Position numbers and translations under genes: made by a program. The notes beneath the pieces were generated by a model. That model was not told the DNA's origin and did not search any database. It saw nothing but the letters and a program-made list of their open reading frames with translations. Positions 25,401 through 32,573 of a stretch of 64,000 bases of DNA are shown here, piece by piece. Origin of the DNA: Lachnospiraceae bacterium (GTDB lineage Bacteria > Bacillota > Clostridia > Lachnospirales > Lachnospiraceae); the NCBI GenBank assembly GCA_025758065.1, contig CP107199.1:846001-910000 (forward strand), given 5' to 3'. Within the stretch, counting starts at the first letter, position 1; the number at the start of each line of letters is the position of its first letter.

Positions 25401-25632
25401 CGGTGACCACATCAATGGCGAAGTGGAAGTCCATTTCCACGCCATCGGAATGTGTAAACTCCAGGTACTCCACGGTTTGGCGAAAGTCCCAGTTCTGCTT
25501 GTCCAGACCGATCTTGGCGAAAATCTCGCTGAGGGGGATCTCCTCCTTTTTCTGATCCTCTAAAAATGCCACAAGGTTCAGACTGTCATCTGAACCGCCA
25601 ATAAAGTTGCCCCAATATTTTTTGATATACAT
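19450..25632 (-). CDS. Giant poly-immunity protein (2060 residues)
   Basis: A single open frame with no signal peptide, very acidic. Domains in order: N-terminal unknown domain beginning MYIKKYWGNFIGGSDDSLNL (1-130); DUF2185/Imm33-like (about 186-268, with DSGWRFTAGDES); TPR-like helices (285-400); two unassigned regions (405-590, 600-770); a second TPR-like block (800-935); SUKH-1/SMI1 (955-1120, with EEELGYKLPAAYIWLMKQHNGG); DUF4261 (1145-1395); Suppressor-of-fused (1428-1620, with YFGKFENVFHEIVS); an unnamed domain also in the 672-residue relative (1640-1790); and DUF4253 (1800-2060, ending STVWYFWWD). Acidic low-complexity linkers separate them. Each domain alone is known as an immunity or immunity-associated family. 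The chain would give resistance to several toxins at once. Start follows AGGAGG. Confidence 0.9.
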   Translation of the reverse strand: MYIKKYWGNFIGGSDDSLNLVAFLEDQKKEEIPLSEIFAKIGLDKQNWDFRQTVEYLEFTHSDGVEMDFHFAIDVVTDLAAILLECSVSGSVNLQDLDEYNTPDRRVRITATPEEHEAMDKALADFAHAPLEYDISEMMGEDEITDMAYQVEMLRKELYEASGRNRNYHVKAEDVKHLLPDWAGADGCIATNRITVEGCKIGYCYREKADGGWDSGWRFTAGDESEAYMDDPNNAGIYKLNTICNDDPDIIPLLNTPAPCAFARDENGVFQPEVLEPEEMEEPDMDILEQCQKWHEKGKYQKIIDALEAIPAEERTPEMDSELARAYNNLAVPEDRELYQKAISLLKPHADYFAEDYRWNFRMGYSYYYLDQEGRALPYFRKALEKLPGDEDTQKLIDACESLIALPQFSECFRERTENWWETFAEMEAELRQMMDEDKDHTRGAELVAQMEETLNLVFDEISFEMGFNGKKHELILTPEGDKVKLFELVYFQKHAPKEVLEHWNILVGRQPIRNIGLRTEDGWDISGEDVQIWLEEQGENSFAISAYCEKLLPMLREEEGRVWWMLTTLTDQVLGEIPHMRYIDSFDVLEEPKTEPSFLLSQLPDALKERGLELSTDPEAYLESYLGYKMEPNEDPDADWRLDVMAGSTCCVPLINGYLNADNDFMDDLHADGAVAGFFCYPLDTLREEEGTDKIFDFRDKLEEVFTTGDGPEVLTLTGGATGLYCGYVDFIAWDIREALNMAKEFFEGTDIPWAIFHTFRREAGSVPLKQQDDGTETENQDDELDETLTGMDYIPYTQQNAEAFFAQLEQWNDEDEYTRCIQALNAIPENWRNYRTAYALARALENYAIIGDHDEGTLKSKGDKALLRAIEVLESVREEGQDKAEWNMRMAYGYQYLYGQEEKAIPYAQRWAELDPEDENAPAVIRECKAEIRKRQCSRKKKAKFVPGDTPFEGFDLTNFWDDNWYALKEYVSDPPSDELIASVEEELGYKLPAAYIWLMKQHNGGIPVNTCYPCDEPTCWAEDHVAITGIFGIGREKSCSLCGELGSQFMIDEWEYPAIGVAICDCPSAGHDMIFLDYRDCGPQGEPAVVHVDQENDYKITHLADSFEEFIRGLEHESLYDPDEDVEDLEDDADEEETDHKGSFAGSVLLSKAEWDKEQLIRDLREEWGIVDEEPDEGDEDVENSDDAVVMRVGNMMLIVTLFHGHIPDNEAEINAENNYMWPEAVEVAKAHKAHIMVAVLGEEEKLLERGKLFTKAMAVCCKQKYATGVYTSGVVFEPRFYEGLAYMIKEDELPIFNWIWFGLYRSEGGLNGYTYGMDVFGKEEMEVLNTDAEPEELRDFLASLASYVLACDVTLQDGETIGFSADDKHTITRSPGVSLPEEQMTLKIGYEPIKGDPEDDSCDHSDNEDTQDEEEFSNPEVYTEEEMEAVEGHIQQYFGKFENVFHEIVSPDIHVDICMVPPTEERDYYTLVTMGMGAHRMNVPKELAEYKLERAELAIALPADWKLDQESMKDEKWYWPIRLLKSLARLPIASDTWLGFGHTMDNEEDFAENTKLCAAILTGPQGTKDGSEVCTLPGGEEVNFYQVIPLYEDELDYKLEHDVDALLDKMAGISFVVNPTRQDAITRGTLSNDDFDGEMDDASYHIESIEEKELPIDPINAYNHMAIYLRWCMEHDLMSEDFLKEYSEVTKQVKADPANVDLREFIRDELDGCLFSVLFNQQGRAFAGYYYGEGDSPYYPADVDDNALRFFGPERYHSDEFQDEAYLFIPFDEDYYQAMAEVIEERFENWQGQDFDEDTLEPSEVAHAIMEYLDCECTYFPSMADDDPIMSAYSYAQRLGIREGFVPVLIQADDETLLECLVMNADPEHDADFYEFDLKTVTEYRKKMLSAPVKDGKAVLEELTGQRKEEAEDDDLDWEEEVLGEMEGGEPNDRFANYWNDDTGMTYPLILAKIPVKNPWEIFAYLPFGNWNECPDTPDLMAVAKYWFEQHGAIPAAMSHDELEFELPTPISKERAMEVAVEQYGFCPDLDQNEDGSIGSLAAVLWQSTVWYFWWD

Positions 25633-25635
25633 CTG

Positions 25636-26106
25636 TCACGCCTCCTGTTCTGAATCCAGTCGATCAATGAGCTGATTCAAGTGTTCCAACCACGCAGGAG
25701 CGATCTCACCGCTGTCCTCGTTCTTCCAAAGATCCACAATCTCACGGATGCCGTCCTCGTCCGGCACCTCGTTTTTGATGTCGGTGAGCTGCCGCAGCAG
25801 GAAAGCAAGTGCTTCTTTGGATGCTGTGAAACCGGTGACTTTATCCCATACAGCTTCTTCATGATCGTAGTCCAGCTTGCCGTTATCCTTCCATTGGAAA
25901 TACAGCTCCGCCAGAGCCATCGCAGTATTGTCAAAGAGGAAGTCGATTTGTGAGAAGTCAGATCCCAGCATGACTTCCTCTTTCATCAGTTCGATCATCT
26001 CGCCCAGATCCATTACCGGATGCTCCGGTACATATTCATTTTTGAGGATGTCCAGTACATCCAGCCCTTCGTCACGCTCTAATGCTTTTATGCCCCATGC
26101 TCCCAT
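25636..26106 (-). CDS. DUF4259-like immunity protein
   Basis: 156 residues starting MGAWGIKALERDEGLDVLDIL, the diagnostic opening of DUF4259 (MGAWG then a D/E-rich helix). The rest is helical and acidic. It lies only three bases before the giant protein's start, so the two are almost certainly co-translated. The ATG has AGAGGTG nine bases upstream. Members of this family sit in polymorphic-toxin immunity clusters. Cytoplasmic. Confidence 0.8.
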   Translation of the reverse strand: MGAWGIKALERDEGLDVLDILKNEYVPEHPVMDLGEMIELMKEEVMLGSDFSQIDFLFDNTAMALAELYFQWKDNGKLDYDHEEAVWDKVTGFTASKEALAFLLRQLTDIKNEVPDEDGIREIVDLWKNEDSGEIAPAWLEHLNQLIDRLDSEQEA

Positions 26107-26148
26107 GTCGGCACCTCTCTTTCTTTATTTTGTATCAAGCTTCTATTG

Positions 26149-27786
26149 TCAATCATAGTTCTCCAGCCGAATGATAGGCCGATAAAAGTCATAATCTCCG
26201 TTTAGTTCATTGTCCTCCTGCACTTCCGGCTTACAGTGGGGCGAACAGGGTAGGAAACCGAGAAATGGGCCCAGCCCACCGCAGATATTGCATCCGCCGT
26301 CACCGCCGCAGGTGGTAAGTCTATCAGCCTGCACCACTTCCCGCATATAGGGATCATAGGCGATGGACAGGCCGAAGAAGTTGGGTTCCTCCATGTCATA
26401 GGGCCGGTTCTCATCCTCATCCATGTCCTCAAACCAGTGCAGACGCATGGAGTAGTCTAACCCATCTCCCCATGGAAACAGGGTCCGACACCCGCCGCCA
26501 CACAGGTAGGCCCACTCGTCCGCCGTGGGCAGGGAGAAGCCCTGTTTTTGCAGCATGGCAAGAAGCGCATCGTAGTCTGTGCGGTTATAGATACAGATCT
26601 GAAAGCCCTTTTCCGTCCGCTCAATGCGGGCCGACTGATGCAAGGTAAGACTGCTGCTGTCACTCCAGGCAAAATCACGGAATTCCTTCAGCCAGTCAGG
26701 GTGAGCAGTCAGCCTGGGATCGTCCATCTTGACCGGCTCCCAGCAGAGTTCCTCCAGCTCCCGGCCCACCAACATGGGTCCAATGGCCGCCTGCCGAACA
26801 GGAGCCATGCTTTCCCGAATCATCTCCTCCGGGTCCCGCTCCATTTCCCATTCTCGGAACAGATACTCCAATTCCTCCCGGCTCTCCTGATTCAGTCCCA
26901 CGGCAAACTGCTCCCAGCCCAGGGTGACGGTATCGCCGGGGACAAAGACGAACTCCCGACCATCTTTCTCGAAGATGCCGGTGGTGCAACTCTGGCCCCA
27001 GCGGTCAAAAGTATGTAGACCGAGAAAGGTCATATCATAACGATCAGCCAAGCTTTCCATCAGCGTTTGCTTCTCGGTTGTATCCATTTGATTGAATTGG
27101 GGACGGGACAGTTTTTCGTTCATGGCAAGTCCTCCTTCGATTCGTTTTGCGTGTTCCAGCAGATAGCTCCGACCATCCTGCTTGGCCCGTTCCAAGTATT
27201 GTGGAAGCAGGTCGGAATGGATGGCGTCCAGTGAAACCAGAACGGCGATCCGCTGGTATTCCGGAAGTTCAGGAGAGTAACAGTTGCGCTCCCAGAACAG
27301 AGGAGCGAACTGCTCCACACAGTCAGGACGCAGAGCGGGCATCGCCAAAAGTGCCCGCCGGCTTACATATTCATTGGGGTCCTTTGCGAAGTCCAGGATC
27401 ATGTCTTTGACTTCCTGGCTGCACGGACATTCTGACAGATATGCGGCAAACTGCCACTTGGCCTCACTCTCATTGGAGGCTGCGGCCCTGCGGCAGAGGC
27501 GCTCGAACCATTGGGGATGGGAAGTGGTCTCCTGTATAAACCCCTCCGCTTCGTTGTCCCTGGCGATCAGATAGACCATCTCATCCAGTAGGACGCTGTC
27601 TGCTGTTTCTGCATCCATTTGGGTCAACACATGGCAAAAGGCATCAAATATATCATTCCACGCAGGGTAATCGACCTCCCATGCACCGCCGATCTCCTCG
27701 GTGGTTTTTCCGGGATAAGTGATTTCCTGCCACTGATGAAATTTTCCTACCTGCTCCAGCAGGCACTCCCTGATGTCCTTTGCCAT
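26149..27786 (-). CDS. HEAT-like repeat protein with SUMF1/FGE-like C-terminal region
   Basis: 545 residues. The first 230 are helical repeats of HEAT type (for example LLDEMVYLIARDNEAEGFIQ, CSQEVKDMILDFAKDPNEYVSRRALLAM, then ALRPDCVEQF). The second half contains FSLPTADEWAYLCGGGCRTLFPWGDG near residue 430, which strongly resembles the core of the formylglycine-generating enzyme (SUMF1) fold, followed by CGGDGGCNICGG with clustered cysteines. Enzymatic activity is not implied, because the known active-site cysteine pair is not obvious. In this context it is probably a large immunity or recognition scaffold. Confidence 0.65.
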   Translation of the reverse strand: MAKDIRECLLEQVGKFHQWQEITYPGKTTEEIGGAWEVDYPAWNDIFDAFCHVLTQMDAETADSVLLDEMVYLIARDNEAEGFIQETTSHPQWFERLCRRAAASNESEAKWQFAAYLSECPCSQEVKDMILDFAKDPNEYVSRRALLAMPALRPDCVEQFAPLFWERNCYSPELPEYQRIAVLVSLDAIHSDLLPQYLERAKQDGRSYLLEHAKRIEGGLAMNEKLSRPQFNQMDTTEKQTLMESLADRYDMTFLGLHTFDRWGQSCTTGIFEKDGREFVFVPGDTVTLGWEQFAVGLNQESREELEYLFREWEMERDPEEMIRESMAPVRQAAIGPMLVGRELEELCWEPVKMDDPRLTAHPDWLKEFRDFAWSDSSSLTLHQSARIERTEKGFQICIYNRTDYDALLAMLQKQGFSLPTADEWAYLCGGGCRTLFPWGDGLDYSMRLHWFEDMDEDENRPYDMEEPNFFGLSIAYDPYMREVVQADRLTTCGGDGGCNICGGLGPFLGFLPCSPHCKPEVQEDNELNGDYDFYRPIIRLENYD

Positions 27787-27795
27787 ACACTTACC

Positions 27796-28257
27796 TCACA
27801 ATTCTTTGCACAGGTTTCCCAGTTCCAATGCCTGTTCCACAAGGCCCAGGAGCAGGCTGGAAAAATTCTCGGCAATCTCCTCCAGATCGGCATAGTCACA
27901 GTTATAGCCCCGGACTCTGCCGCTCTCTAAGTCGATAAATACGATACTCCCGTCACCCAATCCTCCGATTGGAAAGGTGGGGCCGTGGTCATATTCGCTC
28001 ATGTAATCCTCATAAGCCTCTTGAAAAATCGGGTAGGCTTCTTCCAACTCTTTCAGTGTGAAGATCCACGGCTCCGCCAAATAGCAGCCGCCGAAGTTCA
28101 AAAGTAGCCAGCGGTACTCTGCGGGGATGGGAGTATACCTGCTTTCAAATCGTTTCACAGCATCCTCCGGTTCTGGGCAGGTACCCTTTGTGAAGGGGCT
28201 TACTTTATAAGCAGTTTGAATTTTACTGCGGTTTTTTTCCAAATTCATGTCATGCAT
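27796..28257 (-). CDS. SUKH (SMI1/KNR4) family immunity protein
   Basis: 153 residues starting MHDMNLEKNRSKIQTAYKVSPFTKG (ATG at 28257 behind GAGGGAAAT). The core SUKH pattern is present: IPAEYRWLLLNFGGCYLAEPWIFTLKELEEAY, with the hydrophobic-NFGG turn, then PIGGLGDGSIVFIDLESGRV and YADLEEIAENFSSLL at the end. SUKH proteins are the commonest immunity superfamily of contact-dependent toxin systems. Its target toxin is not encoded nearby. Confidence 0.85.
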   Translation of the reverse strand: MHDMNLEKNRSKIQTAYKVSPFTKGTCPEPEDAVKRFESRYTPIPAEYRWLLLNFGGCYLAEPWIFTLKELEEAYPIFQEAYEDYMSEYDHGPTFPIGGLGDGSIVFIDLESGRVRGYNCDYADLEEIAENFSSLLLGLVEQALELGNLCKEL

Positions 28258-28267
28258 TGTATTTCCC

Positions 28268-28678
28268 TCACAGAGCATCCAGGTTTTCCTGTAAATCGCC
28301 CTGCATCAAGTGCTGGGCAATGGCTTGGTTCAGTGGCTTATGGGGGTGATAGGCTGCCTGCTCTACATCGTGCAGGCACTCCTCCATCAGTGCCTCCGGA
28401 GAAATGCCTTCCCGTTTGCCATAAAGATGGCCGAAGGCATAGCACACGGACTTGAGAAAGCCGAAAATGTAGTCGTGATTTCCACGCATACTGGGCAGAT
28501 CATTGAATGAGCCCATGCCGCCGTATGCCCGAAGATGGTGGGCAACCTCACGGCGCTGGGTCCAGTCCTGAATATCCCTCTCCAGCCAGTCGATCCAGTT
28601 TTGAAATTCTGGATGGTCTGCCAGAAGGATGGAGCGCAGACAGGTCAGAGCTTCGGTATAAATATCTGTCTGTTTCAT
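28268..28678 (-). CDS. DUF6966-like immunity protein
   Basis: 136 residues, helical. The segment DIQDWTQRREVAHHLRAYGGMGSFNDLPSMRGNH is characteristic of a family I recall as DUF6966, found in immunity clusters. The start codon overlaps the previous gene's TGA (TGATG), and GGAGGG lies seven bases upstream. Cytoplasmic. No catalytic motif. Confidence 0.65.
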   Translation of the reverse strand: MKQTDIYTEALTCLRSILLADHPEFQNWIDWLERDIQDWTQRREVAHHLRAYGGMGSFNDLPSMRGNHDYIFGFLKSVCYAFGHLYGKREGISPEALMEECLHDVEQAAYHPHKPLNQAIAQHLMQGDLQENLDAL

Positions 28679-28992
28679 CAGAACCCTCCTGATTCTTTTA
28701 ACGCTCCATCATAGGTGTGGCTTTCCCAGATGGCCTCAAATTCCGCTTTTTCTATGATGCAGGCGTGGAATTCCTCGCCCCAGACATGGGCGTTCAATTC
28801 CTCCACGGTGGGGATCGGCGTGATCTCGATGGCGCCGTCGTAAAGGTCAGGGATGTTACGGGTGCGGCAATCTGCAAAGATGTCGATGGAGCGGAGGGCC
28901 AGCCGCCCATTTCCTGTATCCACTTCATAAAGGATCACCGACAGTTCTCCCTCCGGTGCGCCCTCCCAAAAGAGTTTGATGTACTCGATCAT
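28678..28992 (-). CDS. DUF6881-like immunity protein
   Basis: 104 residues. The beta-strand pattern EYIKLFWEGAPEGELSVILYEVDTGNGRLALRSIDIFADC fits DUF6881, a small beta-sheet family common in immunity clusters. It overlaps the following gene at the stop (TGATG), indicating coupling. Start has GAGGGAAAT nine bases upstream. Probably a single-toxin immunity. Confidence 0.7.
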   Translation of the reverse strand: MIEYIKLFWEGAPEGELSVILYEVDTGNGRLALRSIDIFADCRTRNIPDLYDGAIEITPIPTVEELNAHVWGEEFHACIIEKAEFEAIWESHTYDGALKESGGF

Positions 28993-29002
28993 TCCATTTC
29001 CC

Positions 29003-29266
29003 TCATTTGAACCAATGCCACCCCGTCATGGTGCCGGTTACTTCATCTATCTGTACCGCAATATCATAATTGCCGCGACAGCCCAGCAAAGCTGTAGGAT
29101 GGTCGTTTTCCAGAATCAAATCATAAAACTCAACCGCTATGTCTTGGAATTCCTTCGGAATCTCCAGTGCAGAGAAGAAATCCACTGATTGAGCATTTTG
29201 GAAAAATTCAATGGCCGTTTTACTGCATTTTACTATAATCCCTGTTTGAGTGGTCAACTCTTTCAT
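29003..29266 (-). CDS. Small unclassified immunity-like protein
   Basis: 87 residues: MKELTTQTGIIVKCSKTAIEFFQNAQSVDFFSALEIPKEF..., ending TMTGWHWFK. A helix-strand mixture without a recognised family. Its start overlaps the previous stop by four bases (ATGA), so it is translated together with the Imm51-like gene before it. Confidence 0.6.
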   Translation of the reverse strand: MKELTTQTGIIVKCSKTAIEFFQNAQSVDFFSALEIPKEFQDIAVEFYDLILENDHPTALLGCRGNYDIAVQIDEVTGTMTGWHWFK

Positions 29267-29703
29267 GCTTTCGCAACCTCGCTCATGTTCAGATACATCC
29301 CCATCGTTTTTTCATTGTCACAGGCCGCCCGGATCATTTTGGACAGCAGCATCAGGTCATCGATGTATTGGGAGTACACGCAGAACACATCTTCGTCGGA
29401 GTCGAAGTGAAACAGATCCACGCCGCTGTTGTTTTCCTCGAACTCCTGGATCACGCCCCGGACAAGCCGCTCCCAATCCTCGCTGCTGCCGATCAGTCCC
29501 AGCCGTCGGAATTCCTCTGTCCGGAATCCGTCACTGATTTTCAGCAGAAGGGAGATCGCATAGGGGTGGTGGGGAATGAGAAAGAATGGCGCGATCTGCT
29601 CCGGCTTCGCCCAAATTTTGAAGGGCGGGCGCGGGTCTGGTATCCAGGGCAAGATTTCCCATTCGTCCTCCGGTCGGTTTCCGTATTGGCAAAGGTCTTT
29701 CAT
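29263..29703 (-). CDS. Imm51-like immunity protein
   Basis: 146 residues. The middle carries APFFLIPHHPYAISLLLKISDGFR and later WERLVRGVIQEFEENNSGVDLFHFDSDEDVFCVYSQ, a layout that resembles Immunity protein 51. The match is from memory and moderate. GAGGAG lies seven bases upstream of the ATG. It is coupled to the 87-residue gene by a four-base overlap. Confidence 0.55.
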   Translation of the reverse strand: MKDLCQYGNRPEDEWEILPWIPDPRPPFKIWAKPEQIAPFFLIPHHPYAISLLLKISDGFRTEEFRRLGLIGSSEDWERLVRGVIQEFEENNSGVDLFHFDSDEDVFCVYSQYIDDLMLLSKMIRAACDNEKTMGMYLNMSEVAKA

Positions 29704-29713
29704 AGTGTTCTCC

Positions 29714-29959
29714 TCATTCGATGTCGTTTCGTTCTTCTTTTACATCCAGTGGAGCACCGTCCAGAGATGTGATCTGTGCCAGCTCTGTTTCCGTCAGATT
29801 TTTCAGGAAAATGCAATATTCGTCCGGGTGGCCTCCCACAAATTCCATTTTAGGCATCCCGATCTGCTCCGGGTCGGTAATCCACAGGCAAGGTTCTCCT
29901 GTTGCCCAAAACCGAGTCAGGGTAAGAATTTGGCCGTTGAAAATAACTTCCTGTTCCAT
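29714..29959 (-). CDS. Small unclassified immunity-like protein
   Basis: 81 residues starting MEQEVIFNGQILTLTRFWATGEPCLW. An ATG two codons earlier (29965) overlaps the previous stop but is too close to the GGAGG, so I prefer 29959. Beta-rich, acidic, no recognised family. Sits between the zinc-ribbon protein and the Imm51-like protein. Confidence 0.55.
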   Translation of the reverse strand: MEQEVIFNGQILTLTRFWATGEPCLWITDPEQIGMPKMEFVGGHPDEYCIFLKNLTETELAQITSLDGAPLDVKEERNDIE

Positions 29960-29961
29960 CC

Positions 29962-30561
29962 TCATTCCTCCTGCATTTGCCTCAGCAGCTTCACGATCCG
30001 CTCCCGGTTCTTTGCGGTTTTCATGAAGGTGGGGAGATGGTCAGCCTGGGTCATTTTCGCTCTTCCCGGCGGCTTTTCCCGCAGGTCGGCGCTGAGATAG
30101 CCGATCAAATAGGCAAGATGTTCCCGGTTGAGTGCCCAGACCGACTTACCCTGGAAGGAGGTCAAAAACCATAGTTCCAACCTGAAATAAGGTTCTCGTC
30201 CATCCCTGATTTCGCCAATATATGAAAACGCCTCCGCTGTTTTATGAACTTCTCCTGACATGGTTGTTCCACAATAGGGACAGGCCACATGGAGAACGGA
30301 AAAGTGCTGTTTTGCTGTATCTTCAATATCCACTCGATAGTACCTGCCGCAGTTTTTGCATTGGTTATGGACATCATAACGGTAGATCGTCCGGTCGCGG
30401 GTCTCCTGATGGCCGCAGCTCAGGCAGCGGAAATAGGCGTTGTCATCATCCGCTGTTACCATGCCCGTGCCATGGCACTTGGGGCATTTCACCTGGATGC
30501 CGGAGGTCAGGGCGTTGTATGCACTGTATGTAAAGTAGGGTTCATCAATGATTCGGCTCAT
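29962..30561 (-). CDS. Zinc-ribbon immunity-like protein
   Basis: 199 residues with three CxxC-type metal sites: CPKCHGTGMVTADDDNAYFRCLSCGHQ at about 24-50, CKNCGRYYRVD at about 68-78 and CPYCGTTMSGEV at about 94-105. The remainder is helical (LAYLIGYLSADLREKPPGRAKM). It resembles small zinc-ribbon proteins of immunity clusters that may act as decoys or nucleic-acid binding proteins. I cannot name the family. The start at 30561 has GGAGG eight bases upstream. Confidence 0.6.
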   Translation of the reverse strand: MSRIIDEPYFTYSAYNALTSGIQVKCPKCHGTGMVTADDDNAYFRCLSCGHQETRDRTIYRYDVHNQCKNCGRYYRVDIEDTAKQHFSVLHVACPYCGTTMSGEVHKTAEAFSYIGEIRDGREPYFRLELWFLTSFQGKSVWALNREHLAYLIGYLSADLREKPPGRAKMTQADHLPTFMKTAKNRERIVKLLRQMQEE

Positions 30562-30622
30562 GCGCCTCCACTCCTTTCAGGAAATTGCTTTCACAGCCGA
30601 AACCGAAATGGGTTCAAATCCT

Positions 30623-31048
30623 TTACAGTTTTGCAATCTCATCCAACCAGAAAGTATCAATTTCAGAGGTGCAGTCAAGTGTCTTTAACAGATGTTTGTA
30701 TTCACTCAGATTGGGATTTTTCTTATCTGCAATGATGCGGAACATGAGAGCAATTGTGTATTCAGTTGGCTTTCTTTTCAGCGATGCGACCAATTCTTCC
30801 TCATAGCCTTCATGGTAAAACTTCTCCATAAAGCTACCCAACGGCCCAGGACCGCCAAAATCAATATTGGGAGAAGATTCAATCAGTTCCAAGATCGGTC
30901 TTACAGCATCAAAAGGTGTTTCGCACTGTTCCAGTTCATCAGTTAAATCAAAGACCGGATCTATAAACTGATATTTGTCGCCTGTGGTGGCAGCCTTGTC
31001 GATTGCCTTTTTTATCTCTTCCAACAGTTCTGTGATTCTTGTATCCAT
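30623..31048 (-). CDS. Helical immunity-like protein, PNIDFGGPGPLG type
   Basis: 141 residues starting MDTRITELLEEIKKAIDKA, with GGAGGT ten bases upstream. The central SSPNIDFGGPGPLGSFMEKFYHEGYEEELVASLKRKPTEYTIALMFRIIAD is a motif I recall from a widespread family of predicted immunity proteins that often neighbour SUKH genes, but I do not have a reliable name. All-helical. It lies 16 bases after the gene to its right. Confidence 0.65.
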   Translation of the reverse strand: MDTRITELLEEIKKAIDKAATTGDKYQFIDPVFDLTDELEQCETPFDAVRPILELIESSPNIDFGGPGPLGSFMEKFYHEGYEEELVASLKRKPTEYTIALMFRIIADKKNPNLSEYKHLLKTLDCTSEIDTFWLDEIAKL

Positions 31049-31064
31049 TGTTTTTTCAACCTCC

Positions 31065-32546
31065 TCAAAAATCTCGAAGCTCCTCAAACTTCTCAATCAG
31101 GGAATCTTTCTGGAGCGTGTCACCTGGCAGGGCATCCAGGATACCCCGCAGGGCCATGTAAATTTCATCCCGTTCCTCGGTTTCGATAAAGCCCATCTTG
31201 TTGAAGGTCTGGGTGTAGGCGGCCACGGCTTCCAGCGCCTGGGCCTGGGCGGCCTCGCCCGGCTCAGCGGCCAGCTTCATCAGCTGGGAGCGGGTCTTGC
31301 GGTATTGATTGGCTGCCTTTTTCGCAGCGGCGGCAGGAATATGCTCCGCACCGTCCCAGCCCCGGAAGGGATTGTCCAGGTTTTGCGCCAGCCACTCCGT
31401 TTTCCGGGGTTTGGTAATCCGCAGATCCATTCCCGGCTTGCTTTTCCAGAGCTGCTTTGCCGCTTTTGCCGCTGTCTCCGGCAGGCTGGTCATCCAGAAC
31501 CAGCGAAGCTCCGGCATCTGCTCTGGGGTAGGGATGTCGTCCGCCCCGAAACCGAACAGGTCGAAGGTGGATAGGTTCGTCAGTTCCCGGACCCCTCCCA
31601 CGGCGGAGAAGTTCCCCAGGTTTCCCGGCGCGCCCCAGAGCCTCAGCTCTTTCAGATGGGGATGGACAGCAGCCAGTCCGGTCAGATCAAAGTCCTTCAG
31701 CTGGATGCCATGCAGCCCCCATAGGTTCGGCAGTTCCGTGTGCGGGCAATATTGCCCGATAAATTGGAGGGTCAAACCGCTGCCATCTTCGGGGGCATGG
31801 ATGGTACAGGCGTCCGAGCCCTTGTTCTGGAACAGGAGCTGCTCCGTTTCCTCACCCAGCCACAGTTCCTGAAGGCCGGTCATGTCCAGCATCAGCTTTC
31901 TGATGCTGGTGCCCCGCAGATCAAGTGTCCTCTGACCGTGGTTCAGCAAAGTCAGTTCATCGAGGAAGGGATTTCCACGCAAAAACTCCAGCAGATCCGG
32001 GTGCCACCGCTCGCAGATAAGGGTGGAGAGGCAAGGCAGCGACTTTAGTTCCAGCGCCGAATCGAATGGTTCGTACTGGTCCGTCACCCGGTGGCTGCTG
32101 ACCTTCACCGGGATACCGCCGATCTCCGTTTTCTCTTCGCTCTCCATGGCCTCCTTGAAGGCCCGCCGCCGTTCCGCCGGAATCTCCTGCCATCGGATCT
32201 GGAGGTACACATCGTAGCCGTCATTCCAGCCGCCGTAGGAGCGGCAGGGCTGGTCGGTAAAGGGCGGCAGGGTACCCACCAGCGTGTACTGGGGCGGGAC
32301 CTCCACCGGCACCCGCAGCAGGTGGAGCTCCCGGGGCCAGTACATAAAGTCCTTGTAGAGCGGGCGGAGCTGGGGCAATTCCTCCGCAGTCAGAGGGGCG
32401 TCGCCCACCCAATCCAGAGAGAGGATCACCGCCCAAGACTCTTTGCTCACCGTGTCCGGCGGCGCAATATAGGCCACCTGGCAGGCGGTGTAGCGTTTCA
32501 GATATTGGTTATAGACTGTATAGACCTCTCCGGCGTTAGCTTTCAT
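31065..32546 (-). CDS. Imm26-like domain plus leucine-rich region
   Basis: 493 residues. The N-terminal 120 (GEVYTVYNQYLKRYTACQVAYI... LSLDWVGDAPLTAEELPQLRPLYKDF) match the Imm26 pattern. From about 165 to 360 there is a leucine-rich repeat-like region (LKSLPCLSTLICERW, NPFLDELTLLNHGQRTLDLRGTSIRKLMLDMTGLQELWLGEE, HPHLKELRLWGAPGNLG). The C-terminal 130 are helical. Leucine-rich repeats bind proteins, so this may be an immunity protein with a recognition surface. AAGGAG lies seven bases upstream of the ATG. Confidence 0.7.
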   Translation of the reverse strand: MKANAGEVYTVYNQYLKRYTACQVAYIAPPDTVSKESWAVILSLDWVGDAPLTAEELPQLRPLYKDFMYWPRELHLLRVPVEVPPQYTLVGTLPPFTDQPCRSYGGWNDGYDVYLQIRWQEIPAERRRAFKEAMESEEKTEIGGIPVKVSSHRVTDQYEPFDSALELKSLPCLSTLICERWHPDLLEFLRGNPFLDELTLLNHGQRTLDLRGTSIRKLMLDMTGLQELWLGEETEQLLFQNKGSDACTIHAPEDGSGLTLQFIGQYCPHTELPNLWGLHGIQLKDFDLTGLAAVHPHLKELRLWGAPGNLGNFSAVGGVRELTNLSTFDLFGFGADDIPTPEQMPELRWFWMTSLPETAAKAAKQLWKSKPGMDLRITKPRKTEWLAQNLDNPFRGWDGAEHIPAAAAKKAANQYRKTRSQLMKLAAEPGEAAQAQALEAVAAYTQTFNKMGFIETEERDEIYMALRGILDALPGDTLQKDSLIEKFEELRDF

Positions 32547-32573
32547 GGCACTCTCCTTTGTTCTGTCACATTT

